A stretch of DNA of 64,000 nucleotides from Leptodactylus fallax (lineage: Eukaryota > Chordata > Amphibia > Anura > Leptodactylidae), in assembly GCA_947044405.1 (NCBI GenBank), contig CAMRHE010000645.1, positions 248,001-312,000 on the forward strand, given 5' to 3'. The notes under the pieces were generated by a model. The model made no database searches, was not told where the DNA came from, and saw only the letters and a program-made list of their open reading frames with translations. Below, in pieces: positions 23,853 to 33,636 of the stretch (the first letter of the stretch is position 1; every line of letters begins with the position of its first letter). Position numbers and translations under genes: made by a program.

Positions 23853-24171
23853 CTAAGTAAAAAAACCCCTTCTTTTCCACAGAAGCGTCCAGTGGAAGAA
23901 AGAAGAGAAGAGAGGTGTAAAGATGACTCCCCAAAGGAAGTTAACAAATTTTAGGGCAAAAAAAAAAAAAATATGAGGACAAAAAAGACCTCCCTCCACT
24001 TGTCCCACCAAACAGGACAGAAAAAACACAAGGGGGGGGGGGAGGTCTCTTCTGCCCTCTTATAGGGTACCATAGTCATGCATAAATTATGTTAAATAAA
24101 AATTCTGCCTGTCCTATCAACACACGCAGAATTACCCCATATTGTGCTGCTGTAGGACGTAAGGGAATCCC

Positions 24172-24400
24172 TGAATAAAACTTGCAACAAATCATGCCTC
24201 AATCCCACACTGTGTATAAAAAGTCTGTGAATTTTCAGTTTCTTGTATAACACCATGTCTGAAGAAGAGAGCTAGTACTCTTGAAAGCTTACCATCAAAT
24301 ATACTCAGTTAGCCTCTAAAAGGTATCGCCGGATTTCTTCACTCTTCCACTACTTTCTATGGCTAACACGGTACAACATTAAACTACTATCAATCCCACA
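24172..24400 (+). mobile_element. Penelope-like element fragment
   Basis: The stretch contains CTGAAGAAGAGAGC, GTACTCTTGAAAGCTT, TTAGCCTCTAAAAGGTATCGCC and GGCTAACACGGTACAACA. This order matches the untranslated region of vertebrate Penelope-like elements that carry a hammerhead ribozyme motif (gaagaa...gaaagct...gttagtct...ctaacacggc). No RT or GIY-YIG coding sequence is present, so it is a short remnant. Family assignment is from recognised words only. Confidence 0.55.
24259..24290 (+). ncRNA. Hammerhead-ribozyme-like core (degenerate)
   Basis: CTGAAGA (24259-24265) fits the hammerhead CUGANGA box. After one A, GAGAG (24267-24271) can pair with CTCTT (24278-24282) as stem II, followed by GAAA (24283-24286). 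Stem III, which would carry the UH cleavage site, is not obvious, and the short stem has one G-U pair. It resembles the ribozyme of Penelope-like elements; activity of this copy is doubtful. Confidence 0.45.
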
Positions 24401-24829
24401 CTGTCAGGAGCAGGGCTGACCTTAGGTACAGTAAGTGTGACCTGTGTGGTCGCACAGGGTGCCGTTTCCTACCATAGAGAAGAGGGTGACAATCAACTTT
24501 CCCTGGGCAACCAAGCTTATTTGTCTTTAAGCATGTCTTGTCCATCCCTCTGTTCCACCGTTCAGTTTAAAGAGCTGTCATCAGCTCCCATTTAAGTTTG
24601 TAGTGAAAGAACTACTTCTTCCCACACAGTAGGAGCTGTCACAGCTTTTTGGTAAATAGTTACTAAAAGCTTCCTGCGGCACACACTGCAAAGTGGACCC
24701 AGAGTGCTGCACTTTCTGCAAAGAGCATCCAGAGTGTGGTTCCCGACCTCCTTTACTTCCACTCCTGTATGCAGTACAGGAACTGTGATTGAAAGGAAGG
24801 TAGTTACTGAGCTGTGGCCCTATATTATA
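24401..24829. other. Non-coding spacer
   Basis: No gene. The sequence includes a GCAGGGCTGACCTTAGG motif near 24412, possibly the start of a hAT-like repeat, but no matching right end was found. Confidence 0.35.
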
Positions 24830-25270
24830 CAGACGCATCTCAATAAATTAGAATATCTTTGAAACGTTCATTCATTTCAATAATTCAGTAATTCAATTCA
24901 TAATAAGCAGTCTTCCATGAGTGTGTCCTACTGAACCAGACTGAGGGACCATTTAAAGTCTTAGGAAACCTTGGCAGGTGACACACTGAATTTACTATAC
25001 TGAACTTTTTTACAATATTCTCATTTTCTTAGATTTTGGTTTTCATTACCTGTAATCGTTGATTGTAATGTCAATCTGTATTCCCTTAGTACAGACAGCA
25101 GCACAATATGGGGTATCTCTGCCCCTGTGTGTTGTTTAGGACAGTGGAACCTTTAATTAGCACCAAATTTAAGGTGCCTCCTACTGGCCCTATAAGAGGG
25201 CACCTGAGACCTCCCTCCACTGTGTAAATTATAAAGTAAAAGGAAACAAGCTTCTAGGGAGGGAAGCCTT

Positions 25271-25354
25271 GTGCTGCTGTCTGGACTAAGGGAATACAGA
25301 TTGACATTACAATCAACGATTCCCCTTACGTCCGACAGCAGCACAATATGGGGA
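25271..25354. repeat. DIRS internal complementary region, copy 2
   Basis: 25271-25318 (ending GACATTACAATCAACG) is the near-exact inverse of the left terminus 25057-25104. The abutting 25319-25354 (ATTCCCCTTACGTCCGACAG...) is the inverse of the right terminus at about 28060-28094. The junction between them reads as if both element ends were ligated, which fits the circular-junction template proposed for DIRS replication. Confidence 0.85.
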
Positions 25355-25410
25355 GATAGCAAGTAATTCCCCTAGGGAGGGTTTCCTCGCCTTACAACGT
25401 CAAGGACTGT

Positions 25411-26541
25411 CTAACTAAAGACAGTTGTCTGGGAACTGCGGACGTCTAAACGATAATGTTTGACAAAGGTCAACTGGGATGACCATGATGCAGCCGCACA
25501 AATCTGGTCCAAAGGTAAGGACCGGTACTCAGCCCAAGAAGTCGACACAGCCCTGGTCGAGTGGGCCGTAGAAAAAACTGGAGGGAGTAACTCCTGAATA
25601 AGGAAGGAAGACCTAATTGTCTCCTTGATCCATGTGGATAGAGTAGGCTTGGAAGCCTTGAGGCCTTTGTTTTTACCCTGCATATTAATTAGTAGGTTTT
25701 CGGCCTTCCTAAACGGTTGAGTGCGGGATAGGTAAATCCGCAGACACCTTACCACATCTAAGGTGTGGAGCTTTTCTTCCTCCTCAGAGGTTGGAGTGGG
25801 GAAAAACACTGGTAGCGAAATTAGCTGATTGCTATTATAGCATGAGGGGACCTTAGGGTTAAACCCAGGCAAAAATCTAAGGTGCACCCTATCTGCAAAA
25901 ATCAGAATGTACGGTTCTCTAGAAGAGAGAGCCTGGAGTTCCCCTACTCTTTTGGCAGATGTAATAGCCAACAAAAAAACGGTTTTGTATGCCAAATATT
26001 TTAGCTCCGTAGTCTCCAAGGGTTCAAATGGAGGACCGCACAGGCATGTAAGGACTACCGCAAGGTCCCACTGGGGAACTGGAGATGATACTGAGGGCTT
26101 TAGCCTCATTGCCCCTTTAAGGAACCTTGCAACCAGAGGATCCTGAGACAGACGTCTGTTCAAATGAGCGGAGAGGGCCGCAATCTTCACTTTCAAAGTG
26201 GCAGGGGCAAGGCCCTTATCCAAACCGTCCTGAAGAAAATTTAAAATATCAGCCGTTGAAGGTTGTAGATTATTAATACCCTTCTTGGAGCACCACTCCA
26301 TGAAAATCTTGGCTGTCCTCTGGTAGTTCTTATTGGTAGAGTCTGCTCTTGCAGAAGAAAGGGTCTTCAGGACGGCCTCTGACAGTCCTCTATCCTGCTG
26401 TAGGGACTGCTCAACCTCCAGGCTGTCAGGTTGAATCTCCAGAGATCCTGGCACTTCAGAGATCCTTGAGAAACCAGGTTCTGGATGGGGGGAAGCCTCC
26501 AATATATCCCTCGACTCATCTCCATGAGTTGGGAAAACCAA
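25411..26541 (-). CDS. DIRS tyrosine recombinase (YR), intact ORF
   Basis: A 376-codon open frame encoding the site-specific recombinase that integrates DIRS circular DNA. Residues ~55-145 form the core-binding SAM-like domain (ADSTNKNYQRTAKIFMEWC; LAPATLKVKIAALSAHL). The catalytic domain follows, with Arg198 in SAKRVGELQ, His327 and Arg330 in AHSTRAVSTSW, Trp353 in AASWSSQLTF at the position often held by His or Trp, and the nucleophile Tyr363 in FVKHYRLDV. All expected catalytic residues are present. The N-terminal ~50 residues may derive from the tail of the preceding RT/RNase H frame, so the true start is unsure. It is the best-preserved retroelement enzyme in the window. Confidence 0.87.
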   Translation of the reverse strand: MVFPTHGDESRDILEASPHPEPGFSRISEVPGSLEIQPDSLEVEQSLQQDRGLSEAVLKTLSSARADSTNKNYQRTAKIFMEWCSKKGINNLQPSTADILNFLQDGLDKGLAPATLKVKIAALSAHLNRRLSQDPLVARFLKGAMRLKPSVSSPVPQWDLAVVLTCLCGPPFEPLETTELKYLAYKTVFLLAITSAKRVGELQALSSREPYILIFADRVHLRFLPGFNPKVPSCYNSNQLISLPVFFPTPTSEEEEKLHTLDVVRCLRIYLSRTQPFRKAENLLINMQGKNKGLKASKPTLSTWIKETIRSSFLIQELLPPVFSTAHSTRAVSTSWAEYRSLPLDQICAAASWSSQLTFVKHYRLDVRSSQTTVFS

Positions 26542-26682
26542 GCTCTTTTTGGCCAGAATGGAATGATGGCTATCACAGAGACTTGGTCCTGTCTGATTTT
26601 CATCAATACCTTCAGTATTATTGGAATTGGAGGGAAGATGTATGCCAGCCTGGACCTCCCTTTGTTTTTTTTCTTTTTTTTA

Positions 26683-27294
26683 GCAACTGGGAATAAAGCC
26701 TTGAACCTCCTAGAAACCACAAGAGGTTTTTCAGGACATTTCCACTCTGAAGACATTAATCTTTGTAATGTCTCGTCCACTTGGAAGACCCTAGGCCCTC
26801 TATAGGTGGACGTGGAGGCTTCCCCCGTCAACATCACGATCCTTAGACCGGATGGACTTCAGCAGCCGGCTTAATTTTTCAAGTGGGAAGCACGGCCTGC
26901 TGGAATCTTCAGTGGAATCGTCAGATGAGAGTGTCTCGTCCACTATCTGATAATCTTCGTCAGCGATGCGTAGGGAGGACTGTGTCTCAACCCGCGGTTT
27001 CTTGGCAATCTGAGCGATGGAAGAACAGATCTCCTTAAGAGACTCCTCCATATAGTCCTTTACCCAGGTGACAACCTCTCTTATAGAAGGTTCTTCTGAC
27101 GGAGGTCCGCGGCATTGGCGACAGCAGGTAAAATCATAGCCGTCAGGTAAAGGGGTATTGCAATCCAAACACATTAGGTGTTTACGTTTAGAGGACTTTT
27201 TCCTCCTAAGCCCATCGCCGTTACCTGATGCAGAAGATGACATCTGAAACATCAAAAGCCACATGACAATGTAGAATAGAAGATTGCCAAGCAT
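26683..27294 (-). pseudogene. DIRS gag (N-terminal part), copy 2
   Basis: The frame 26800-27294 starts upstream with a hydrophobic run; the likelier start is the Met of MSSSASGNGDGLRRKKSSKR. A Cys cluster LMCLDCN...TCCRQCRG (CxxC, then CCxxC) suggests zinc binding, followed by an acidic, Ser-rich stretch (DETLSSDDSTEDSS) and LEKLSRLLKSIRSKDRD. A frame change leads to the 26367-26837 frame (GEASTSTYRGPRVFQVDETLQRLMSS...), which ends in a Lys-rich low-complexity part at the deletion junction. It matches the decayed gag of copy 1. Probable nucleocapsid-like function; truncated at its C-terminus. Confidence 0.68.
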
Positions 27295-27544
27295 CGCTTA
27301 CAAGAAGAAAAAAACCAAGGGGTACCTTACTTTTTTAATCGGTCACTTGAAAAAAAAGATCCCGTCAGGAAAAACCCAGACACCGCAAACCGCAGCAGAG
27401 GAGCTAGTAACCACGAGCTCACCCAGTAAAGGACTGAAGCCCTTTTAAATGTAATACAGCAGCGAGGGGAGGAGCCAAAGAAAGAAAATATTCATACAGC
27501 GCCAAACAAGGTAAAATGCCATAATGGAACATAGAGGAGCATAA

Positions 27545-27900
27545 GCCTAAGCCAGAGGCTCCACATACAAGCAGCAAAAAACAAATCTATATTTTGCCAT
27601 TAAAATTCCAATTTTCAAACTTACCGCACTTTTCCGAGAAAACCGGAAGTAGGCCGCGGTGGTGCGCAAAGGCTTCCTTCCCCGGGGAACACGGGACCGA
27701 AAAAAGGTTCCGGCCGAAGAGGTTCCCCGCTTACTTCCGGGATCGCGCTGCCTGCAGAGCGATGAGCCGGGTAACGCTGCGCTGCGGGGCGGAAAAAGGC
27801 CCGAAGGACCGGAGGATCTTAGGAACGTAGGAAAGGACCGAGGTACCCCCAAAAAGGTAAGCCAGGAGCTTTTTTAGGAAAAAAACCCCTAGCAACGGGA
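27545..27900 (-). promoter_or_regulatory. CpG-rich leader of DIRS copy 2 (possible promoter)
   Basis: A GC- and CpG-rich island (CGCGGTGGTGCGC, CGGGATCGCGCTGCC, GCGCTGCGGGGCGG) sits between the right terminal repeat and gag, upstream of the gene on its strand, in otherwise AT-rich DNA. It includes CCGGAAGTA (27642) and its inverse TACTTCCGG (27731), ETS-like GGAA motifs. A promoter role is an inference from position and composition only. Confidence 0.35.
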
Positions 27901-28243
27901 GGTCACCAGAGACCTCCGTCCACCTGTCCCACACAGGACAGAAAAAAACACAGTGGAGGGAGGTCTCAGGTGCCCTCTTATAGGGCCAGTAGGAGGCACC
28001 TTAAATTTGGTGCTAATTAAAGGTTCCACTGTCCTAAACAACACACAGGGGCAGAGATACCCCATATTGTGCTGATGTCGGACGTAAGGGGAATCCATAA
28101 TCAACATTTACAGAAATAAAACACTTGAAATAGAACACTCTGTGTGTAAAGAATCTAGAAAATATAGGAGGTCACTTTTTAATTTAATTACTGAAATAAA
28201 TAAACGTTTCAAATATATTCTAATTTATTGAGATGCAGCTGTA

Positions 28244-29672
28244 GGTAAGAGAATGGACTTTATTTGTCCATTAGCTATCTATCTTTGTGTATATCTATCT
28301 ATATCTATTTGTCTGTGTCTATGAATAACTATCATTTGCCTATCTATTAATATGTATTTACCTAGTTTCCATATTTACATACATGTGAGAAAACACAGAA
28401 GAAGAAAAAAAACATTACTCTCCGCTTCAATCTCTTCTTCTGGTCTCTGCACACTCCTTGTAGTGACACGCATTGTGCATACAGTAAAGAAATAGAGGTC
28501 CAAGGTAGGGTTAGGGTTATTTATTCACATTTTATCAAATTGCCACTTTTTATCAAATTGACCCTAGAGGGGCAAAAAAGATCCAAACTGACACCACACC
28601 TAAATTAAGTGTTGATTATTGAGGGAAATAAAAGGGAAATTCTAAAACTTAGCATTTATTGGCTGCAATAACAACAAAGGCTAAAAATGGAAGCCTGTTG
28701 TGAATACTATATGCAAAATCATTAGTGTACAGCTACGTTATCTCATGCTTGCTCACTCCAATACTTTATTGTGACATGCCTGTAGCACATGTTATATGTG
28801 ATGTTATTAGCATACAACTTGCCTTCCTATTAAAAGCTGACTATTATGCTAACGCTAGATTTACATTAGCTCTGGGCTCTCCATTATTCGTGTTCACCGT
28901 TTTAAAACTGAAAGCGGCAGTGTAAAAAGTCCTCCGTGCAGGACATTTTTCTCCACCGATTTTCGGTGGTCTCTGTGACGGGGTCTCCAACGGAGACTCT
29001 AACAAAGATGTGAACCAAGCCTTACCTTCTATAATTTGTGAGAATGGCTCCATTATCAGTCTTTCTTCTTAATGCAGCCAGTAAATTTTGTTTTAGGATT
29101 TCCCTTTCTATTGGTACATTGTAATCAACATTAATCTTTGGTAGGGTGTAAATTTGATCAATCATGTTGTCCATAAGCATATAATCACTGCTGCCAATCA
29201 CTGGCCTCAATGATGATGCTGAAATGTAGCACTGTGGCCAGCAGTTGCGAAAATGATGTACAGTACATGATCACTACAAGGAGTAAGCCAATAACAGTAG
29301 GACCACTGCAGTGGTGGTGCTAGAGAGGCAGGAGATCAAAGAGTGACTAAAGGATTGCATAGGAGACCTGCCCAGCAAGGGTCTTTTTGTACAGTGTTTC
29401 TCACATATGTTTAATGTATTGCACCAAAAAAGAAATGTTAAATGAATACCTGTGACAGATGAATAACATTTGCATATGTCATGTATGCATGATATTTGCT
29501 TTTCACTGGATGCTTGTGTATTGAACAACACAGGCTATTGCACTAATCCATATAGAAAGGAAGCTTCAATGGGTAATGCCAAATGGATGCCATTTTTTAG
29601 CATCCATAAACTTAATATATATGTGGGTTCATTTTATATATGTGCAGAGAGATTTTCCAGTTCACACGGTAC
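28244..29672. other. Non-coding; short ATCT microsatellite
   Basis: No gene. A degenerate (ATCT)n run lies at about 28267-28350. The rest has no recognisable domain or repeat terminus. The region ends at a TTAAAGGGGTATTCCCATCT MITE end near 29675. Confidence 0.4.
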
Positions 29673-31400
29673 GTTAAAGGGGTATTCCCATCTCAAGGAT
29701 CTTATCTATACTGTTAGCTTATGTGTAATGTCCCAGTACGGCCATTAATTGTCTGATTTTTGGGCCCTCGTGTGCCCTGTGCCAATGCGATGCATTAGGA
29801 CATTATGTAGTGTTCACCCCTCTACAACATTGTGCAAAGGCTTCATAATCCCTTTGTGAAAATGCATACTCATGTTTACATCTGGTTTCTGATATACTGT
29901 CATTTATTAATGCTGTCTTTCTATGCATATTCCTGTGTGCTATTTCTCTAACTGTAATGTCACAAGCCTAGGTCTGGTCACATGATGCTGCCCAGGGAAG
30001 CCCAGCCCACAGAATCTCAGTGATGCTTCCAGAAAGTTCCTTGAGAACTGCTGGGTTTCCACTCCTCCCTCTAGAGGGAGGGGCTGGATCTTCCTCTGGG
30101 GAGTCTAGAGCTGTCCTCAGACAGGATAAGATCTAACCTACAAAGCTCTCCCCCTCTGGGATTGAGCTCCAAGCTACTACTACTCCTAATCTCCATTCTA
30201 GACTGCAAAACTGCATTTCTTCTCAAGCTTACAAGATCCCTAGTAGTACCGGCTGAGGGATTTGAAAGTGTCACACCCAAAGGTCAAGCCTGGCCAAAGA
30301 GCTAACCTCTGATCCTGCGGGCGGCATTGCTGGAGCGCTACTTTAATAGGGACTTGTTCACGCCATCTTTCTCTATCCCCCAGTCCACGCGGAGGAAGTA
30401 CTCTTGTTCTGATAGATGTTGCAATAGCCAGTGGGGAGAACATTGTCATTGGGCCCCATTGCCAGCTCCAGGCCTTTAGTGGTTCCGCCAGCCTGGGCAC
30501 CTCAAAAGGACTACAACCACCAAGAGTGAGTAGAACCTTCTTTTTCCACGGTGAGCCAAGCCGTGAAGACTTCTTATCCGTAGTAACCCACATTGGACTG
30601 GATATTTCTTACACTGCTGTTGCCCGTAGTAACCAATCCCCAAAATCTGCTATTTGCAGAAGATAGCTAAGAAAGCGTGGCTAGACCAAGCTTGTGACAA
30701 TCTCTTGCTGTGATTTTGACTGCATCACCAAAGTGACTTACTGCATGTGCCTTTACTTGCAAGTCTGGAGAACTGTTTATTTTCACTACTGTTTCAGTAA
30801 AGATTTGTTTCCTGGTTTCACCTCAACTTTGTGTCAGAAGTCATTAGCCTGCACACTGCACAAGGGTACTCCAGAAGAATTGAGATATGTGAGGTACCAG
30901 GAATACCAGGGCTGCTTCCACTCTGCCACGTGACACCGTTCCAGCTAGCCTGGTTACCCCTGGTTACCACATATGTAAATTGAAGAGTTTTCCTAAATAC
31001 ATTGCTTAGAAATGCTGCTTTGTTTGCCTGCTATGTTAGATTATTCCTCCCATTGTTTACACAGCGTTTCCATGGAGAATGTCCTGTATCTGATGAGCAG
31101 GACAGATGACGTGAGTCACTACTCTCTAGGGGGGCTGAGTTCTCTCAATGTTATCTACAGTTATCTTCTAGTAATTATAATAAATAATCTCGAATAGTAA
31201 AGGCAAAGTCTATATTGTGATACTTCATACTGTCCTGTTCAGCAAGCTGGGAGGAGGTGGCTTTGACTGTTTGATGAAGAATGCAGGAAGTGAGAAGAAG
31301 AGACATCAGGCAAATCTGCTGAAGCAGGGGGATGGGAAAACTCCTATTAAGCATATGGGAGAAGTGCAGTAAAAACAGCCCCTTAGGCTGCAGACCCATT
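29673..31400. mobile_element. AAAGGGGTATTCCC-type MITE carrying a solo LTR
   Basis: The left end TTAAAGGGGTATTCCCATCT is a common anuran MITE terminus. The segment up to 29723 (ATACTGTTAGCTTATG) continues sensibly after the LTR at 30976 (TAAATTGAAGAG, CCTAAATACATTGC, ATTCCTCCCATTG), as one interrupted element. The right end is not certain; GATGGGAAAACTCC at about 31331 may be a degenerate inverse of the left end. Confidence 0.5.
29724..30971 (+). mobile_element. Solo LTR (1.25 kb) with 4-bp target duplication
   Basis: The segment starts TGTAATGTCCCAGTACGG, a terminus common in vertebrate gypsy-type LTRs, and ends GGTTACCACA, giving TG...CA. TATG flanks both sides (29720-29723 and 30972-30975). 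The last third contains ACTGTTTCAGTAAAGATTTG and TTTGTGTCAGAAG, resembling a polyadenylation region of an LTR in plus orientation. No internal coding region is present. It interrupts a MITE, whose sequence resumes on the right. Confidence 0.65.
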
Positions 31401-31503
31401 GGGAGATTTATGAAGACTGGCATTTCTCCTGTGTCAGCGAAGGATACGCCTCATTTAGGAGGAGGTGCACGCCTCTCAGGCTGTGTGCCTGCACTGAAAT
31501 CTA

Positions 31504-33070
31504 CAGTCATGGCCAAAAGTTTTGAGAATGACACAAATATTATATTTTCACATGATCTGCTGCCCTCTGGTTTTTATGTGTGTTTGTCAGATGTTTTTAT
31601 CACATACAGAAATATAATTGCATTCATATTATGAGTAACAGAAGCTTATATTGACAGTTAGAATGAGTTAATGCAGCAAGTCAATATTTGCAGTGTTGAC
31701 CCTTCTTCTTCAGGACCTCTGCAATTCTCCCTGGCATGCTCTCAATCAACTTCTGGACCAAATCCTGACTGATAGCAGTCCATTCTTGCAGAATCAATGC
31801 TTTAATTTTGTCTGAATTTGTTGGTTTTTGTTTGTCCACCCGTCTCTTGATGATTGACCACAAGTTCTCAATGGGATTAAGATCTGGGGAGTTTCCAGGC
31901 CATGGACCCAAAATCTCTATGTTTTGTTCCCTGAGCCATTTAGTTATCACCTTTGCTTTATGGCAAGGTGCTCCATCATGCTGGAAAAGGCATTGTTGAG
32001 CGCCAAACTGCTCTTGGACGGTTGGGAGAAGTTGCTCTTGGAGGACATTCTGGTACCATTCTTTATTCATGGCTGTGTTTTTAGGCAAGACTGTGAGAGA
32101 GCCGATTCCCTTGGCTGAGAAGCAACCCCACACATGAATGGTTTCAGGATGCTTTACAGTTGGCATGAGACAAGACTGGTGGTAGCGCTCACCTCTTCTT
32201 CTCCGAATAAGCTGTTTTTCCAGATGTTCCAAACAATCGAAAAGGGGATTCATCAGAGAAAATGACTTTCTCCCAGTCCTCAGCAGTCCACTCCCTGTAC
32301 CTTTTGCAGAATATCAGTCTGTCCCTGATGTTTTTTCTGGAGAGAAGTGGCTTCTTTGCTGCCCTCCTTGAGACCAGGCCTTGCTCCAAGAGTCTCCGCC
32401 TCACAGTGCGTGCAGATGCACTCACACCTGCCTGCTGCCATTCCTCAGCAAGCTCTGCACTGCTGGTACCCGATCCCGCAGCTGAAACACTTTTAAGAGA
32501 CGGTCCTGCCGCTTGCTGGTCTTTCTTGGGCGCCCTGTAGCCTTTTTGGCACCAATGGAACCTCTCTCCTTGAAGTTCTTGATGATGCGATAGATTGTTG
32601 ACTGAGGTGCAATCTTTCTAGCTGCAATACTCTTCCCAGTTAGGCCATTTTTGTGCAGTGCAATGATGACTGCACGTGTTTCTTTAGAGATAACCATGGT
32701 TAACAGAAGAGAAACAATGATGGCAAGCACCAGCCTCCTTTTAAAGTGTCCAGTGGTGTCATTCTTACTTAATCATGACAGATTGATCTCCAGCCCTGTC
32801 CTCATCAACACCCACACCTGTGTTAATGGAGCAATCACTGAAACGATGTTAGGTGGTCCTTTTAAGGCAGGGCTGCAATGATGTTGAAATGTGTTTTGGG
32901 GGATAAAGTTCATTTTCTAGGCAAATATTGACTTTGCAAGTAATTGCTGTTAAGCTGATCACTCTTTATAACATTCTGGAGTATATGCAAATTGCCATTA
33001 GAAAAACTGAAGCAGTAGACTTTGTAAAAATTTATATTTGTATCATTCTCAAAACTTTTGGCCATGACTG
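31504..33070 (-). mobile_element. Tc1/mariner element, complete ends
   Basis: 1567 bp between TA dinucleotides (31502-31503 and 33071-33072). Left end CAGTCATGGCCAAAAGTTTT; right end, inverted, CAGTCATGGCCAAAAGTTTT: at least 20 identical terminal bases, continuing GAGAATGACACAAATAT against GAGAATGATACAAATAT. It encodes a transposase in three frames on the minus strand. The family differs from those at 8304, 36770 and 41262. Confidence 0.95.
31681..32697 (-). pseudogene. Tc1-family transposase, two frameshifts
   Basis: The start is probably the Met at 32697 (MVISKETRAVIIALHKNGLT). N-terminal HTH and linker lie in 32422-32697 (GKSIAARKIAPQSTIYRIIKNF; GRPRK hook). After a first shift near 32425, 32189-32425 gives ARTVRRRLLEQGL and FSDESPFRLFG with the first catalytic Asp. 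After a second shift near 32200-32250, 31681-32253 gives [12 protein letters not shown], the second Asp in FQHDGAPCHKA and the Glu in [11 protein letters not shown], ending KKGQHCKY. All catalytic acids remain. Total length is ~340 residues, normal for Tc1. It is inactive through the two shifts. Confidence 0.92.
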
Positions 33071-33077
33071 TATGCCA

Positions 33078-33151
33078 GCTTGTGTGCATCATGCCGGAGT
33101 GAAACTGATGCTCACATATGTCAGTTTCCCTCTGGCGTGATGCACACAAGC
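33078..33151. repeat. 31-bp inverted repeat with 12-bp loop
   Basis: Arms 33078-33108 (GCTTGTGTGCATCATGCCGG...) and 33121-33151 pair with about four mismatches. It lies 7 bp beyond the Tc1 right end. It continues into another repeat (33152-33420) with ATCTGTTCTTGTGC and CTATCCGGCTCCCTC, so it is likely part of the element the Tc1 copy entered. Confidence 0.8.
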
Positions 33152-33636
33152 CGGAGGGAACCCGATTCTAGAACGGATTCCATAGTTTTCTATGGGATCT
33201 GTTCTTGTGCAAAGCGTTTCAGTTTTTGCACCGTACAGTGCCTGATCTCTGCTGAAGCCGGATCAAAAAATGTTCCCTGCAGCGTTTTTCTATCCGGCTC
33301 CCTCAGAGGTCTGACGCCGTAAGTGAAGCCAGGTGCTGCCGTATCCATTCTTCTGCAGCACCCCGCAGCAATAAATGTGAAAGTAATGCGGTAATGAAAT
33401 GTGAAAGTAATCACTATGAATCTAGCTGCATAGGACCTGGGGAACGAACCCTGAAGCCACGTGGGCTGGCTGATGCACAGCCAGTGTGCACTGTCTATTC
33501 CTCCAGCTCCTACTCTTTGATACTACAGGAGCCAGATGAGCAGACACAGAGTCTCTAGCACACTGCATCAGGAGTTTGTTTCTCAGGTAAGGGCCAAGAG
33601 GGTTGTACTATACAACTATAGATCACACTGAACAGG
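33152..33636. other. Non-coding repeat debris
   Basis: No gene. 33160-33330 contains ATTTTCTATGGGATCTG-like and CCGGATC words typical of short non-autonomous DNA elements. The remainder is unassigned up to the TAA-rich tail of the L2-like LINE. Confidence 0.35.

Larger units (their letters stand above)
18206..24168 (-). mobile_element. DIRS retroelement copy 1, full-length but decayed
   Basis: A tyrosine-recombinase retrotransposon on the minus strand, ~6 kb including later insertions. Inverted terminal repeats lie at 18206-18360 and 24035-24168; both carry CAGCACAATATGGGGTA (inverted at right), CTGTCCTATCAACACAC and TATAGGGTACCATAGTCATG in mirror order. An internal complementary region at about 18427-18490 joins the complement of the left terminus to the complement of the right one. 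From 5' to 3' (right to left) come gag remnants, RT/RNase H and the recombinase, the DIRS order. It is interrupted by a hAT MITE (20072-20882) and a retroposed element (22692-23057), and carries frameshifts throughout. It is related to, but distinct from, copy 2 at 25056-28094. Confidence 0.87.
25056..28094 (-). mobile_element. DIRS retroelement copy 2, internally deleted
   Basis: About 3.0 kb, inserted in a Tc1-type MITE. Inverted terminal repeats at about 25057-25215 and 27940-28094 share CAGCACAATATGGGGTATCT, CTGCCCCTGTGTGTTGTTTA, TTAGCACCAAATTTAAGGTG and CTATAAGAGGGCACCTGAGA (inverted at right). An internal complementary region is at 25271-25354. It keeps gag (right) and an intact recombinase ORF (left) but lacks RT/RNase H: near 26660 the sequence jumps from the part matching copy 1 at about 19445 to the part matching copy 1 at about 22290. 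It would need RT from another copy. No target duplication is visible, as usual for DIRS. Confidence 0.88.
24830..28241. mobile_element. Tc1-type MITE, split by a DIRS insertion
   Basis: Outer ends are CAGACGCATCTCAATAAATT (left, after TA 24828-24829) and, inverted, CAGCTGCATCTCAATAAATT (right, before TA 28242-28243). Inner parts continue with GAATATNTTTGAAACGTT and TTTCAATAATTCAGTAATT in mirror form. Without the DIRS insertion (25056-28094) only ~370 bp remain and no transposase, so it is a non-autonomous or internally deleted Tc1/mariner copy. A fragment of the same family recurs at 59734-59851. Confidence 0.8.

Noticed and set aside
27594..27877. Two overlapping ORFs in a CpG-rich region as a host gene exon
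   Set aside because: They lie inside the DIRS element between its terminal repeat and gag, and show no domain; composition alone keeps the frames open.
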